Below, in pieces: positions 25,491 through 36,167 of a DNA stretch of 64,000 bases (the stretch's first letter is position 1; every line of letters begins with the position of its first letter). The stretch comes from Rotaria sp. Silwood1 (taxonomy: Eukaryota; Rotifera; Eurotatoria; Philodinida; Philodinidae). A program made the position numbers and the translations under genes. The notes under the pieces are model-generated. The model did no database searches, was not told the DNA's origin, and worked only from the letters and a program-made list of their open reading frames with translations. The DNA lies in contig CAJNOP010000419.1 in the NCBI GenBank assembly GCA_905250075.1, positions 118,085 to 182,084 of the forward strand. The letters are read 5' to 3'.

Positions 25491-28400
25491 TTGTAAATAT
25501 AACTTTTTAAATCAAAAAAAAAGTCGAATAACATGGTTATATTAGGATGATATTTTTATTTAACGAAAAATATTTTTTTTAATTTATATTCATAATTGAA
25601 CGTGTTTTAACTTTGTGTGATACTTCAAATAATCCTGTGTCTCATTTTTATTATTTGTCTTTCTTTTTTTTTTTTTCTTAAATGTTTTTCTCAATGCATT
25701 AATTGTTTTTTTTTTTCGATCGATCACTATTTTTCATTTTCTTATTTAACTTCTCATTTTTTTATTATTTATGAGTATTTTCATTTTGATACATATATAG
25801 ATGCGGTACAACTCAATATTTCTTTTTGTATTAAATGATAACAACAAGAAGTTAATAATGCATTTAAGACTTTAATATAAACAAATTTCTATTCAAGATT
25901 TTCAGATACATAAATTTAGAGAAAAAAAAATCTGTCTAAATTTGATAACAGAAGACAATGTGCATAAATTTCACATTTTTAAATCGTTGTTACTGAGTAT
26001 TTTAAGTGTTTCATTATCATTATATTAAAATAATGTGTAATAAATTGATGCATTGAAATGTAGTCGCAATAACAAATATACTGTTGTTCTTAAATATGAT
26101 TTTTCTTTACAATACAGAGAAAATAATCGACAGACGACAATAGATTGTTGTATCTAGATGATCAGTATTATTCTTTCCAGAAACTTTAACTGAAGTCTTT
26201 GTTGTTAGATAGTCCTGAAAATGAAACTTATTGTGTTGGCTATAAAACTGATTTGTTTTCATTGTAATACTTCATGAACAAATCATTTCGAATGTATTTG
26301 AACAAAAAAAAAACAAGCAAAAAAGGAAGATAAATATGAATATAATATCGACTATCAGGTTTTATAAATCATAAAATTTATGCTAGACTTAACATAGAAC
26401 TAGAGAAAAGAATCGATGAAAATTCTTAGCGCCAAAATTAATTACTTTGAAAATAAAATGATTATTTCAGTTTTTGTCGAATTGAAGACTTTTGCACGCA
26501 AATATCATATTGATCTACTGTCTTTATCTCATGATGCTAACCAATACTATTGACTAACTTTAAGAGGATAAATATGATCTAAGATTTCTAACATTAGTCT
26601 ATCTCATTGATAAATATAAACAATATCGTTTATCATACTTTGAGATATAGCAAGTCAACTTTTGTTTTGAGAGTCTCATATGATGATGATCCGATCTTAC
26701 AAAACATGGAGATAATCATAGGAATATTCTATTCTGTAAATGAACTTTACACTATTTTTCTCGTTTTCATAAAAAGATTTGTCTTCAATATTATTTTTCA
26801 AAGTTACAAAAACGTTCTAAAACCTTTTCTATCATTCACACATACTGAAGCACAAAAACAAAGAATATCTTACAGATTGTCGAAAGTTCAAGTACAATCT
26901 TATTTTTCTTTTTATGTGCAAGTTATTATAAGATAAATCAATCATAACAAGGTAAAACTATATATTTGAGATGATGAGACAGCGAAGAAATGCCAAGAAT
27001 AAAAAAAAATTCTTTCAATAATGTCATCTGATCTACTCTATCGGCAACAGCCATAGAACTTACACTCTTAAAGGTTTTCAGCGATTACTAGATAAACAAT
27101 AGGATTCACAAGGCAAAAATTATCTTTTAAGATATTGATTATAATACGATAAAAATTGTGTTTTCATAGCTCGAATGTAATTTAACTTATGATACAATTG
27201 ATCTAAGTGCACTTATGAATCACTCATATAAATCAGGTTGTGCCTAAAAAAACTATGTTGATGAAGTTTTTGTATTGTAAGGTATCAAATCAAGTTCAAT
27301 ACTTACTGTCGATTATACTATTTGTACTATGGATCGTAAGAAATTAGCTTTCTTTTGACATGTGTCATTGTGGAACATAATCATGCTCTAGTTAGAATAA
27401 ATACACACGTTATAAAACATTTGAATAACAAAATGAGTTTTACTAGTACTTTTCACCATATGTAAAAAGAAAAATCGATTAAGTTCATCAATCTTATTCT
27501 CTGCGATATTCAAATAAACTTTGAATTATTTTTATTAATCGAAGAAAAAGATAATCTATATAAGATAGACTTAGAATCATTGTTAAAATTAGAAGAAACA
27601 TAATTGATTTAATTCATAATTGAAACAATGATTTGCTTGAAATGAAAAGAACATCGTTAAACACAAATATTTTTCATTAGAAAAACGAGATACATATAAA
27701 ATTGGTTATTTGATTCCAGTTCACTTCTTTGAGATCGTTAAAGTTAATGTATTTTACAACTCATGACTATGGGCAAAATGGAATTAGATTGTTGATAATA
27801 TATTCTTACAGCAGTAGATAATGTCTGAAGAAAGGTCTTTCGTACATGTGATGACATCCATAAAAGAAATTATCTAGCAGTAAGACATATAATAATACAA
27901 ATCTAAACAATACAATAGAAAAAGTGTCGAGATTTTGTCATAACATAGTCGATGTCAAATATGGCAAGTGAGATTAATCAATCAATTCGTTTTAGACATC
28001 AACGTATGACTTAAGCAATAAATTATCTTAAAATGAGAACTGAAGATTATCTTCAATAACACAGAAGAATTGGATAGGATACAAAAAAAAAAAAACATGT
28101 TTCAATAGATAAGACTACAGCTATGATTATGCAAAATTTGGGTTATCATTTATCATTTAATGTAATATAAACAAGTTTTAAGTATTAGATCTTTCTTTTC
28201 AACTAAACATTAATTTGAAAAGTTTTTTTTCTTCATTTTCTTTTGTAGCAAGCTTCCATAAATACAATGTGTTATTAGATGAAAGAAACGAAATAAACAT
28301 ATTCTATTAACTAACATTGAAAAAAAATATTTATCTGTGTTTTTTGAATCATGATCTTGAATGCGTTCGTTTGCAGAAGCCATCTATGTCAATATATGAT

Positions 28401-29141
28401 TCTTTTAATTTATGGCCTCTATTGAACTATTCAATTGTCATCATTGTTATTCTATCGATAAATCAGAGTCTTTGTGTAAGTTATATATCGCGTTTTTTTT
28501 CTCCGTTTGTTGTGAAAAGGGCACAAACAGTAATATACGTACAAAGAGAGAGAGAGAGAGGGAAAAGCTGATCAAACACAATTCAAATTCATATTCAATC
28601 GTTTTTCTCCTTTCTATCTAATCAATTTAATGAAGCCTGAATATCTCTAGACGAATGAACATACAAATAATTTTGTATATATGTGTAAAGAGACATGATC
28701 CTAATTACAAACAAATCAAGGCGGGGATCTTACGTCAACAATAAAATTCTTCGTTCTTTTTTTCATTTACTCATTTAATTCTAAAAGTTCAAGTACATGT
28801 CATAAAAAAAAAGGAATTGTATCAACAAGTGAATGAATCATGATAATTACTCGAACAAGTGAATACAATGACCTTTACATGAAAATATTTTTTTTTTTGA
28901 TTAATCTTTACGTGTAAATAATCAAATTGTTGTATTCATTTCAATTCATCTGTTATCATTTCAATATAAATATGAGTAAGCGAAGAAAAAGAGAAAAATC
29001 ATTGATATATATATATATATTAAGTGTACATTGAAGAACAGAAAAAAAACTAACCCCTTCCATATTTTCACATGAACATTGAAGTAAGAGTACATCTTCA
29101 TATTTCTCTTGTCTTCAGTGCCTTGTTATCTTATTAGTTTG

Positions 29142-29155
29142 ACGCGTGCACGCGT
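29142..29155. promoter_or_regulatory. CpG-rich 14-base perfect palindrome
   Basis: ACGCGTGCACGCGT is its own reverse complement and holds four CpG dinucleotides in a strongly AT-rich setting. A 12-base palindrome, GTATACGTATAC, lies 60 bases further on at 29215-29226. Both are about 1 kb upstream of the HMG-box gene. A protein-binding role is only a possibility. Confidence 0.3.
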
Positions 29156-30256
29156 AGTGTTTTCCCATAAATCACACTCTCATATATACATACATTGATG
29201 GCTGATTGAGTTGGGTATACGTATACACACTTGCTGGCTCTTGTCTATCTCTCGTCATGCGTCTCCATCATTTTTATAGGTTCCAATCATCAGTCGACCA
29301 TCTGGCTAGAGACTCATCATCCTTGTGTGTATATATTTGTGTTTATCTAATGAAAGTTTCCTATTATCATTGTCGATGAGAAGCGAGAAATTCTTTTTTT
29401 TTTTTTAATCACATCTAGATTTCTCTGTCAATTGTAACTATATGATTCATTTCTGACGTACTAGCGAAAAAACAAATATTCCCATATATGTTATTATATG
29501 TTTACACAACGATTGAATACCAGTGAATGAAGATTAGAACACCCGAACTAAATCTGAACATTAACATTTCGTACAGATTTATTTATATTAATCCTTTTTC
29601 ATTGTTCTTTATCTCGTTTATAAGATGTCTTCATTTTTACATTAGATTTTCTTTATTATTGTCATCTTACTATCAAATCGCTTCTGTCATCACTATGGTT
29701 GGTCGTTCGGTAAGCCTGTTTTTTTTTTTAATATCATTTATGTAAATAGCACATCCGGCAAAGAGATAGAAAGTATTGTCATAAGAGTTACTGATTAGGT
29801 GATGATCAAAGAAAAAAAAATAAGCGAAGATAGAAGAGAGTTGTAAATTGATTCGAGAGTACTTGTTGTTTCTTCTTGCAAGTTGCAAATTGATGATAGC
29901 CGAAGGCAAAAAAAAAAGCGGCGAAAGAACAGAATTATCTACTGCTACTGGTATGTATAAGTTAGGTGTTAGATGAGACATATGGTTTGTAGATAGAAAA
30001 TTATTAGTTCAAGTATGAAAAATAATGACTTGTCAAAGAAATTTTTTCCTTATCAAAGAAAGCGGTTAGTTTTTTTTTTCTATACGTATCACAATAGCTA
30101 TATGAATGTTGTAAAGAATAATAATAAATAAGCGCGAAACATTATATCATTTGTTTTTTGTTGTTTAAATTGATCGATCTTTTTTTTGTTCGTATTTTGT
30201 TATATTCATCTATCAAATATCATTTTCTTGATTTGATATAAACAAAAAAAAAAAAA

Positions 30257-30772
30257 ATGGTTAAACAAAGTGGTTCAAAAAAATCAAAACAATCACATAA
30301 AACAGATCACAAAAGTGAACATACTGAAAAAAGTAAACAAGCAGCTGGTAAAAGACAACCAAGTGGTTATCTTATGTTTTGTGCTGAACAACGAGAACTT
30401 CGAAAAAATGATTTTGAAAAAATGAAACCCAAAGAAATTATGCAACATTTAGGAGCTGAATGGCGAAAATTATCTGCTCAACAACAAGAAGCTTATAAAG
30501 CTAAAGCTCCTGTTAAAACACATCATGAGGTATGTAATAAAGAAGAATCAAAATCACAAAAAACTCAACAAACACATACGAAAAGTACTGCTCATCATCA
30601 TTCTGGTACAAAAACAAAAGGCAATACAATTCATAATACTGGTACAAAAGGTGCTTCAAAAAAGAAGACAACTACAAAGAAAATAAAACATGCACATGAA
30701 AAATCAGCTAGTCGAAAATTAGCTCATAATCATCATGAAAATAATCATGAAAATGATGTTAGTCCATCATAA
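30257..30772 (+). CDS. Small single HMG-box protein
   Basis: An intronless frame of 171 codons starts at ATG 30257, right after a run of A residues. A Lys/Ser/His-rich N-terminus is followed by one HMG box at about residues 33-85 (KRQPSGYLMFCAEQR, then EIMQHLGAEWRKLS and AYKAKAP). HMG boxes are three-helix DNA-bending domains found in chromatin proteins and transcription factors; the match to the HMGB/Nhp6-like non-sequence-specific type is from composition. The remaining 80 residues are Lys/His/Thr-rich, with HHHSGTKTKG and KKKTTTKKIKHAH stretches, as expected of a disordered DNA-binding tail. A GTATGT at 30531 could serve as a donor, but the frame continues to the stop, so I keep it as one exon. 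Nuclear localisation is inferred. Confidence 0.85.
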   Translation: MVKQSGSKKSKQSHKTDHKSEHTEKSKQAAGKRQPSGYLMFCAEQRELRKNDFEKMKPKEIMQHLGAEWRKLSAQQQEAYKAKAPVKTHHEVCNKEESKSQKTQQTHTKSTAHHHSGTKTKGNTIHNTGTKGASKKKTTTKKIKHAHEKSASRKLAHNHHENNHENDVSPS

Positions 30773-31637
30773 CATATAAAAATAGACTTGCGTAATTTAT
30801 CGATAAAAATAAATTGTTGTTTTTTTCCTAGTGAATATTAATGCAAATTTTTTCCGAGTATAATAAAAATAAAGAATCAGTTTTGTTAATAACTATTTTT
30901 TTTTATTAGAAGAATATATTACAATGCTCTTCAGTTTTTTTTTCTAATAATACAGTAGACAATCCGATTAGTCACATTCATTGACTCACTCTGTAGTCTA
31001 CCGGTCGTTCGTGCATATATTATTCTGCTTCGAGCATATGTGAATTAAGAAAAATAATTGACTTTTTGCTCTATGACTGTTACTTTTCTAGCTATAAAAA
31101 AAAGAAAACTTCGTGAACTAGTTCCATTGGGACAATGAACATTTATAATCGTTGTTAAACATGCGATATACACGAAGCTTTTAATAAAATGAGGTCGTGC
31201 TCTTTTTATATCGAACTGAGTAAACACATGTTAGAATTTGCACAACAAGAGACCGAGAAAGAAATAAAAAGATAATAAGAAAGCTTCTTTGTCGTTTTCA
31301 TCTTCTTCTTCTTCTTAGTTTTTCTTTTTTTTTTATGGTATAGAAGGAAGAGCTCTTCCGTTGTTCTCGATTGGTGCTTGTCAACGATTGGATGTAAGCA
31401 TCTAAAACTATTCTTTTTTTTCTTCTTTTTTTTTTTTTTTCTACGCTCTCTCTGTTTCGTCATCGACACAACAAACTATAGTATTAGTAAACCAAAGAGA
31501 AAGAAAAAAAAATATGTGAGCGTCAGAAACGACGATCGCAGTAAAAAAAAAAGCAGCATCAGCAGCAGCAATAGAAGAATTAAAACAGCATCGTAGAGTT
31601 ACGAAAAAGACGAGTGTATTTTTTTTTTTGTTTCATC
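30773..31637. other. Intergenic region between HMG-box gene and aerolysin-like gene
   Basis: It holds the 3' end of the HMG-box gene (AATAAA-type signals near 30808 and 30867) and the leader of the next gene. It contains poly-T and poly-A runs, a CTT/CTTCTT stretch near 31300-31320 and AGC repeats near 31553-31570. Open frames here are homopolymer artefacts. Confidence 0.55.
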
Positions 31638-34033
31638 ATGTCAGGTGTAACTAATATTAGTGATAGTAATTTTACTGATATATCGAGCAAAGCAACGGAA
31701 AGACTTGTATACAATCATCCAGTATTGAATACTGGAGCAAAAAATGTAAGTAATATATAAAATAGATAAATTATTTATTTTAAAATTTTGTATATCAGAA
31801 AAAAATTTATAATAGAAATTAAATACATTTGAGTTATTATACTGATAAGATGATACAAGACTAATTTTTCATCACGTATATATATACGTGATGAAATATG
31901 TGTTTATCTATCAATTGAAATAGAAAACCGAGCAATGAATCAATCATTAGATTTAGTTCTTCCTTCAATCGGATCATAATCATTTATTGAAGTAGTGAAT
32001 CGTTATGTGTTGTACTAGTCTCAAGTATGCCCTTTCGAGTAGTGTATCAATTCATGTACATATATATATATACGTATGTATACACCTGTATTAGAACGAG
32101 TCGATCTAATTTCACTGTCTAAACAAACTCAGTGAGTAGAGAAGAGAGGAACGAGACTAACCAGTTGAATCGCAGACCCATGTGATTTTTTTGCTACTCT
32201 GTCTCTCCTCGGGCAAAAGAATATTGTATGTTTGTTTTTCTACCTCGTTGCTCTATGGATGCCGCCGTCACATCCATCATGCATGATGATGACTTGAATA
32301 AAACATACCGATTGTAAATCATTTCTGCTTAATTTGTTTTGTGCGGAAATGTGTACTATGAATTGATTCGATGTCCGACTTAATGTTTAGTATTTGACGG
32401 ATAATTTCCTGAACTTACATATATATATAGTAGTTTGCTTTTTTTTTTGACAGCCAATGACTCTTCAACGACAAGAAATCAAAGACCGTTTGGATGCTTC
32501 ACCACATAGTAAAACAATCGTTGATTTAGATGAAATCATTGAAAAATGGGTAAGTTGAAAGACATATCATGCTGTTTTATACATATGAAAAGAGAAATAG
32601 AGAACACAGCAGGTATACATATAGAACAATATATGGCTCATAGATTGAATATAATCGAATGATATGAATTGCATCATTAGATGCGACATATTTTATATTG
32701 AATATTTCTATTCGTGTTTAAAAAAACCATTATATTCATTTTTTTTTGAGCTGGACGGAAATGTGTTCTCCAAAGTTTTTAATAAGGAAACGGTATGTCA
32801 TATTCACTTTATGATGAATGAAATGCTCTATTGGAATAGGAGATGTTAAGTACGTGTCATATCACGTTCTCCTTTTTAAATCAATTTTACACTATATATT
32901 TGAAAAAAGAAGGGATACTATTCATTAATGAAACAGCTTTTTTGTTTCCAAATTTCATACTTATTTGATCTCTAGCAATTGGTGTCTTAATTGAAACCAA
33001 ACTAGTAAACACATTGTTATCGTCTCTCGTCTATTCTTCAAAGTATTAGATTAGATATTCCCATGAGGAAAAAACAAGAATGTACACATGAAGTTAATCA
33101 GAAAAAAGAATTTGATATGTCTTACAGTATTTTTCTTTTTTTTAGGTATGGAAAATGTGGGAATTATCAAAACGTTCACGAGAAGATTCAAAATATCGTC
33201 GTGAAGAACTTGATGTAAAATTAAATTGGAAACGTGTTAATTTTTGGCAATCTGAAGCTGTTTTTACTCGACCAGCTCAATTACGAATGCCTAAATCTCA
33301 AATATTATTTCGAACACATTTTTCAAATAATACGGAAAGTGAACAAGAATATTCATTACGTGCTGAACGTTCAACAATAACAACATTAAATTTTACATTT
33401 ATGCGTGGTTTTACAAAAGAAAAAGAAGGTTGTGTTACATTAAAATTACCAAATGAAGTCTTAGAAGTTGGTGGTGGTCTTCGACATGAACAACGTATTG
33501 ATTATGGAAAAGATTCAACATTTGAAACACAAATGACTTGGTCAGCTGACTCAGCTATTCGTGTTGCACCACATTCAAAAGCTAATGCTGAGTAAAGATT
33601 TTCTCTTGTTTTTTTTTCTTCATATCATTTCAAACATAATTTTGATTTTATGTTTAGATTATGTATTACTGAAGAAGAATATTCAGCTGATTTTTCTGTT
33701 GAAGTACGTTTTAGTGGTAGAATATCAGCTATGATTAGTACACGAAATAATACAGGTGGCTATTATAAATATATGGAAGGTGATTTAGCAACAATATTTG
33801 CTGAATTATCACGTACAGGTGGTATTGGTGGAAGTTCAGGTCAATTTGAAATTCATGAACAAACACAAACAGTTCGAACAGTAATGACAGGAAAATGTGC
33901 ATTTCGATATGGAATCGAACAACATGTTAATGTTGAACAAGAAAAATTACCAATGTTACCTTCATCATCAATAAAAACAAATGAACCCCCACCTAAATAT
34001 CGGCCACTTTTTATTTCAAATAATGCTCACTAA
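31638..34033 (+). CDS. Putative aerolysin-like (ETX/MTX2-type) beta-pore-forming protein
   Basis: Four exons, 31638-31745, 32454-32549, 33146-33591 and 33658-34033, give 341 residues with consistent phases (0, 0, 2). The N-terminal 70 residues are charged and lack a signal peptide. From the third exon on, the protein is beta-rich, alternating Ser/Thr-rich and polar strands: FRTHFSNNTESEQEYSLRA, TITTLNFTFMRGF, a Gly-rich VGGGL turn and FSVEVRFSGRISAM. That arrangement (NNT after a beta strand, long amphipathic strands, late GG turns) resembles the ETX/MTX2 or aerolysin pore-forming fold, which also occurs in animals as natterin-like and nematode LIN-24-like proteins. I assign the fold by pattern, not by identity. 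Lack of a secretion signal suggests an intracellular role or unconventional release. No truncation or frameshift is visible. It could instead be an unrelated beta-sandwich protein. Confidence 0.55.
31867..31896. repeat. 30-base perfect palindrome in intron 1 of the aerolysin-like gene
   Basis: The left half TTTCATCACGTATAT and right half ATATACGTGATGAAA are exact reverse complements with no spacer. It includes two ACGTGAT/ATCACGT blocks. It could form a cruciform or bind a dimeric factor; the sequence does not show which. Confidence 0.8.
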
Positions 34034-34479
34034 AAAAAACTCTTTTATTTATTGTTGTAGTCACTATGCTCTGTTTTTCTTGTATATGGAAATGTCCGGT
34101 TTATCTTTTTAGCAAAAAAAAAACAAATAACTATACGATGTATTGTCTTCAGTTAAAATGACAAAACTGAAACCAACCACTGACAGATGAATGTACAGTA
34201 GTTGCGAAAGTTCCACTACTGGTAAAAAGTACATAAACTTCAATCTTTTTCTTTGATATTTTGAGTACGAACAGAGTTTTCTAAAGTTCTGCTCACAAGC
34301 AGTAACTCGAAATCGATGAGACTAAATCTAAAGGATTTACGAGGAGAATACTAGTTTTCTCGCTGAAACTCAAAAAAAGGGTATTTTTAACACTTTTCTG
34401 ATTTTCCATTATTTAAACCTGTTAGCCTCTATTTTCTTATTTACAAATATATATATACGTATATCTATATTATGTTACA

Positions 34480-35142
34480 GATAGAATTTTATAGTATATT
34501 GTAACCTTGAGACACGATGAGAAGTCAATTTACTGGAATGGTCTCAACAAGGAGCTCTTTTACATCGATGGTCACGATTGTGAAATTTTCACAGAAAAGT
34601 TTATTAGAGCAGGGCACTCACTAAAGAAAATTTCAAGGCTTACGATTAAAATAAGTTAGAGAGCTATGTCAATGTTCAACGATTCTCGTCAACTTTTATT
34701 TTGATATTATGCTAAAGATTCCTTCATACATTAGACAAATTAAAATCATGGGACATAAAATTTGTATTGGTGATAGAGGCAGCACTGAGCTATCGAATGA
34801 AGGGCCTAACATGATCAAATTTATTTTCTATGTTGAGATATCCTCGTCTAAAATAAAAAAGAAATGTCTCGAAGGAAGATCTCCAAGTGTGGCGCACCGA
34901 TCAAATGGTTATTTTGCCCACAAGTAGATTTTAGTGAGACTAGGAGACGTCTAGAAGAGTTCGTCGCCATATGTTGTACTTCTCAAATTACGACTGTTTT
35001 CTTTCTTTTTTCTGTTTCAAGCAAAGCATACATGAACGAATTCAATAATGAAAGTTTGCCTATAGATAAATCCTATGATCCCGATAGTTTTCTAAAAACT
35101 CCAATCCGTTCATATATGCTTTACTTAGAGCAGAAAATATAG
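34480..35142 (+). pseudogene. Unidentified coding relic
   Basis: Three neighbouring frames have protein-like composition and higher GC than the flanks. Frame 1 at about 34495-34659 reads through DEKSIYWNGLNKELFYIDGH and DCEIFTEKFIRAGHSLKKIS to a TAG. A second frame at 34709-34927 includes IKIMGHKICIGDRGSTELSN. A third at 34864-35142 includes VDFSETRRRLEEFVAICC and DKSYDPDSFLKTPIRSYML. Stops and frame changes separate them and no splice signals join them convincingly. I do not recognise the protein. A degenerated gene or transposon fragment is the simplest reading. Confidence 0.4.
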
Positions 35143-35866
35143 GAACACAGTCGTAACTTGAGAATTACAGCGTATGGGAACGAACTCTTGTAGACTGCTT
35201 CTAATCTCATAAGACCTACTTGAAGATAAAATAATCACTTCATCGGCGCTTCACATTTGGAGACTTTTCCTGATTAATATCAGCTCTTGTACGATCTTAT
35301 ATCATCAGGTATGATTTAGACAGAACGAAGAACAAAGTATGACAAAGTTCATCCTGAAGGACACATCTTGTACGACAAAAAGCTCTTCTACGTCCTGCCT
35401 AAGAGACGATCTTTGCATTACATTTTTGACAAGCATAAAAATTTGTATGAATATGAGGCATCATGTCAAATATCATAGAAGTACTGTTTATGTAAAAATT
35501 ATTTGCAACACTCATGTGGATAAACCTTATTACATGTTGTTTAGCAGAAATAAAATGAACAAAAGAATAAGAGAACAACGATAATAATACAGGATTCACA
35601 ATATAATCAATACTGAATATGAGGTACAATATCATAGATCATAAATCATGCTACTAAACCTTATGAAATGTTTTTGAACAGAAATAATATGAAAAAAAGT
35701 AGATATCTATAAGATGCATAATAAAATAAGAAAACAAAAGCAAAAGTATAAGATTCACAATACAATCAAATATAAATAGATGAAAACGAGAATGAATAGG
35801 TCTTCTTGTTATTATTTTCTTTTGAATTTCTCGTATCAGCGAACAAATAATATGTTATCAATGTAA

Positions 35867-35971
35867 CTTGGTGATAAACGTGTTTATCTTGAAGTAGATA
35901 CCAATCGAGCTGAAATAAATAATCTTTTCGCTCAAGCAATCGTCGCTGGTATTAATAATAATCGAGAATGA
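35867..35971 (+). pseudogene. Orphan coding-like fragment
   Basis: From 35867 the frame reads LGDKRVYLEVDTNRAEINNL, continuing FAQAIVAGINNNRE to TGA at 35969-35971. The composition is typical of a conserved protein end and the codon choice matches real exons here. There is no acceptor AG at the left boundary and no in-frame upstream exon, so it looks like a relic of a terminal exon. I cannot name the family. Confidence 0.35.
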
Positions 35972-36148
35972 TCACGAGTTTCCCTACTAGACCAGAACGC
36001 CAATGGACGACGATCAATTAGGTGACTTAGACGTTCTGCAGGTCCTAAAGAAAACTTAAGCACCCAAAAATGGATATAAATATAACACATGATAGGAGAT
36101 CAACGAATGTATATGGGTATGAGAGTAAGTGCTAGTCTTCTCTTCGTT

Positions 36149-36167
36149 CCCACCCCCACCCACACCC
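36149..36167 (-). repeat. C-rich tract (G-quadruplex motif, telomere-repeat-like on minus strand)
   Basis: Four C runs of 3, 5, 3 and 3 are separated by A, A and ACA. The minus strand therefore reads GGGTGTGGGTGGGGGTGGG, which satisfies the usual four-G-run quadruplex pattern. It contains TGTGGG, the hexamer reported as the telomeric repeat of the bdelloid Adineta vaga. The tract is short, so this may be coincidence. Confidence 0.6.

Larger units (their letters stand above)
25460..30256. other. Intergenic region between phospholipase D and the HMG-box gene
   Basis: No supported gene. It contains an ATTT repeat at about 25464-25490, GA runs at about 28543-28560, an AT run near 29005-29021, two CpG- or TA-rich palindromes (29142-29155 and 29215-29226) and many homopolymers. 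A shorter GA run at about 25307-25321 lies just before, in the last phospholipase D intron. Both strands have several open frames of 60-110 codons, but they are T-rich and repetitive with no recognisable domain. The HMG-box promoter is expected near the right end. Confidence 0.55.

Noticed and set aside
26607-26936. 109-codon plus-strand frame
   Set aside because: Phe/Ile/Tyr-rich composition with no motif, as expected by chance in AT-rich DNA.
29527-29981. Frames on both strands upstream of the HMG-box gene
   Set aside because: Both are dominated by homopolymers and hydrophobic residues encoded by T-rich DNA.
31206-31596. Lys-rich and Phe-rich frames on opposite strands
   Set aside because: They arise from the same poly-A/poly-T tracts.
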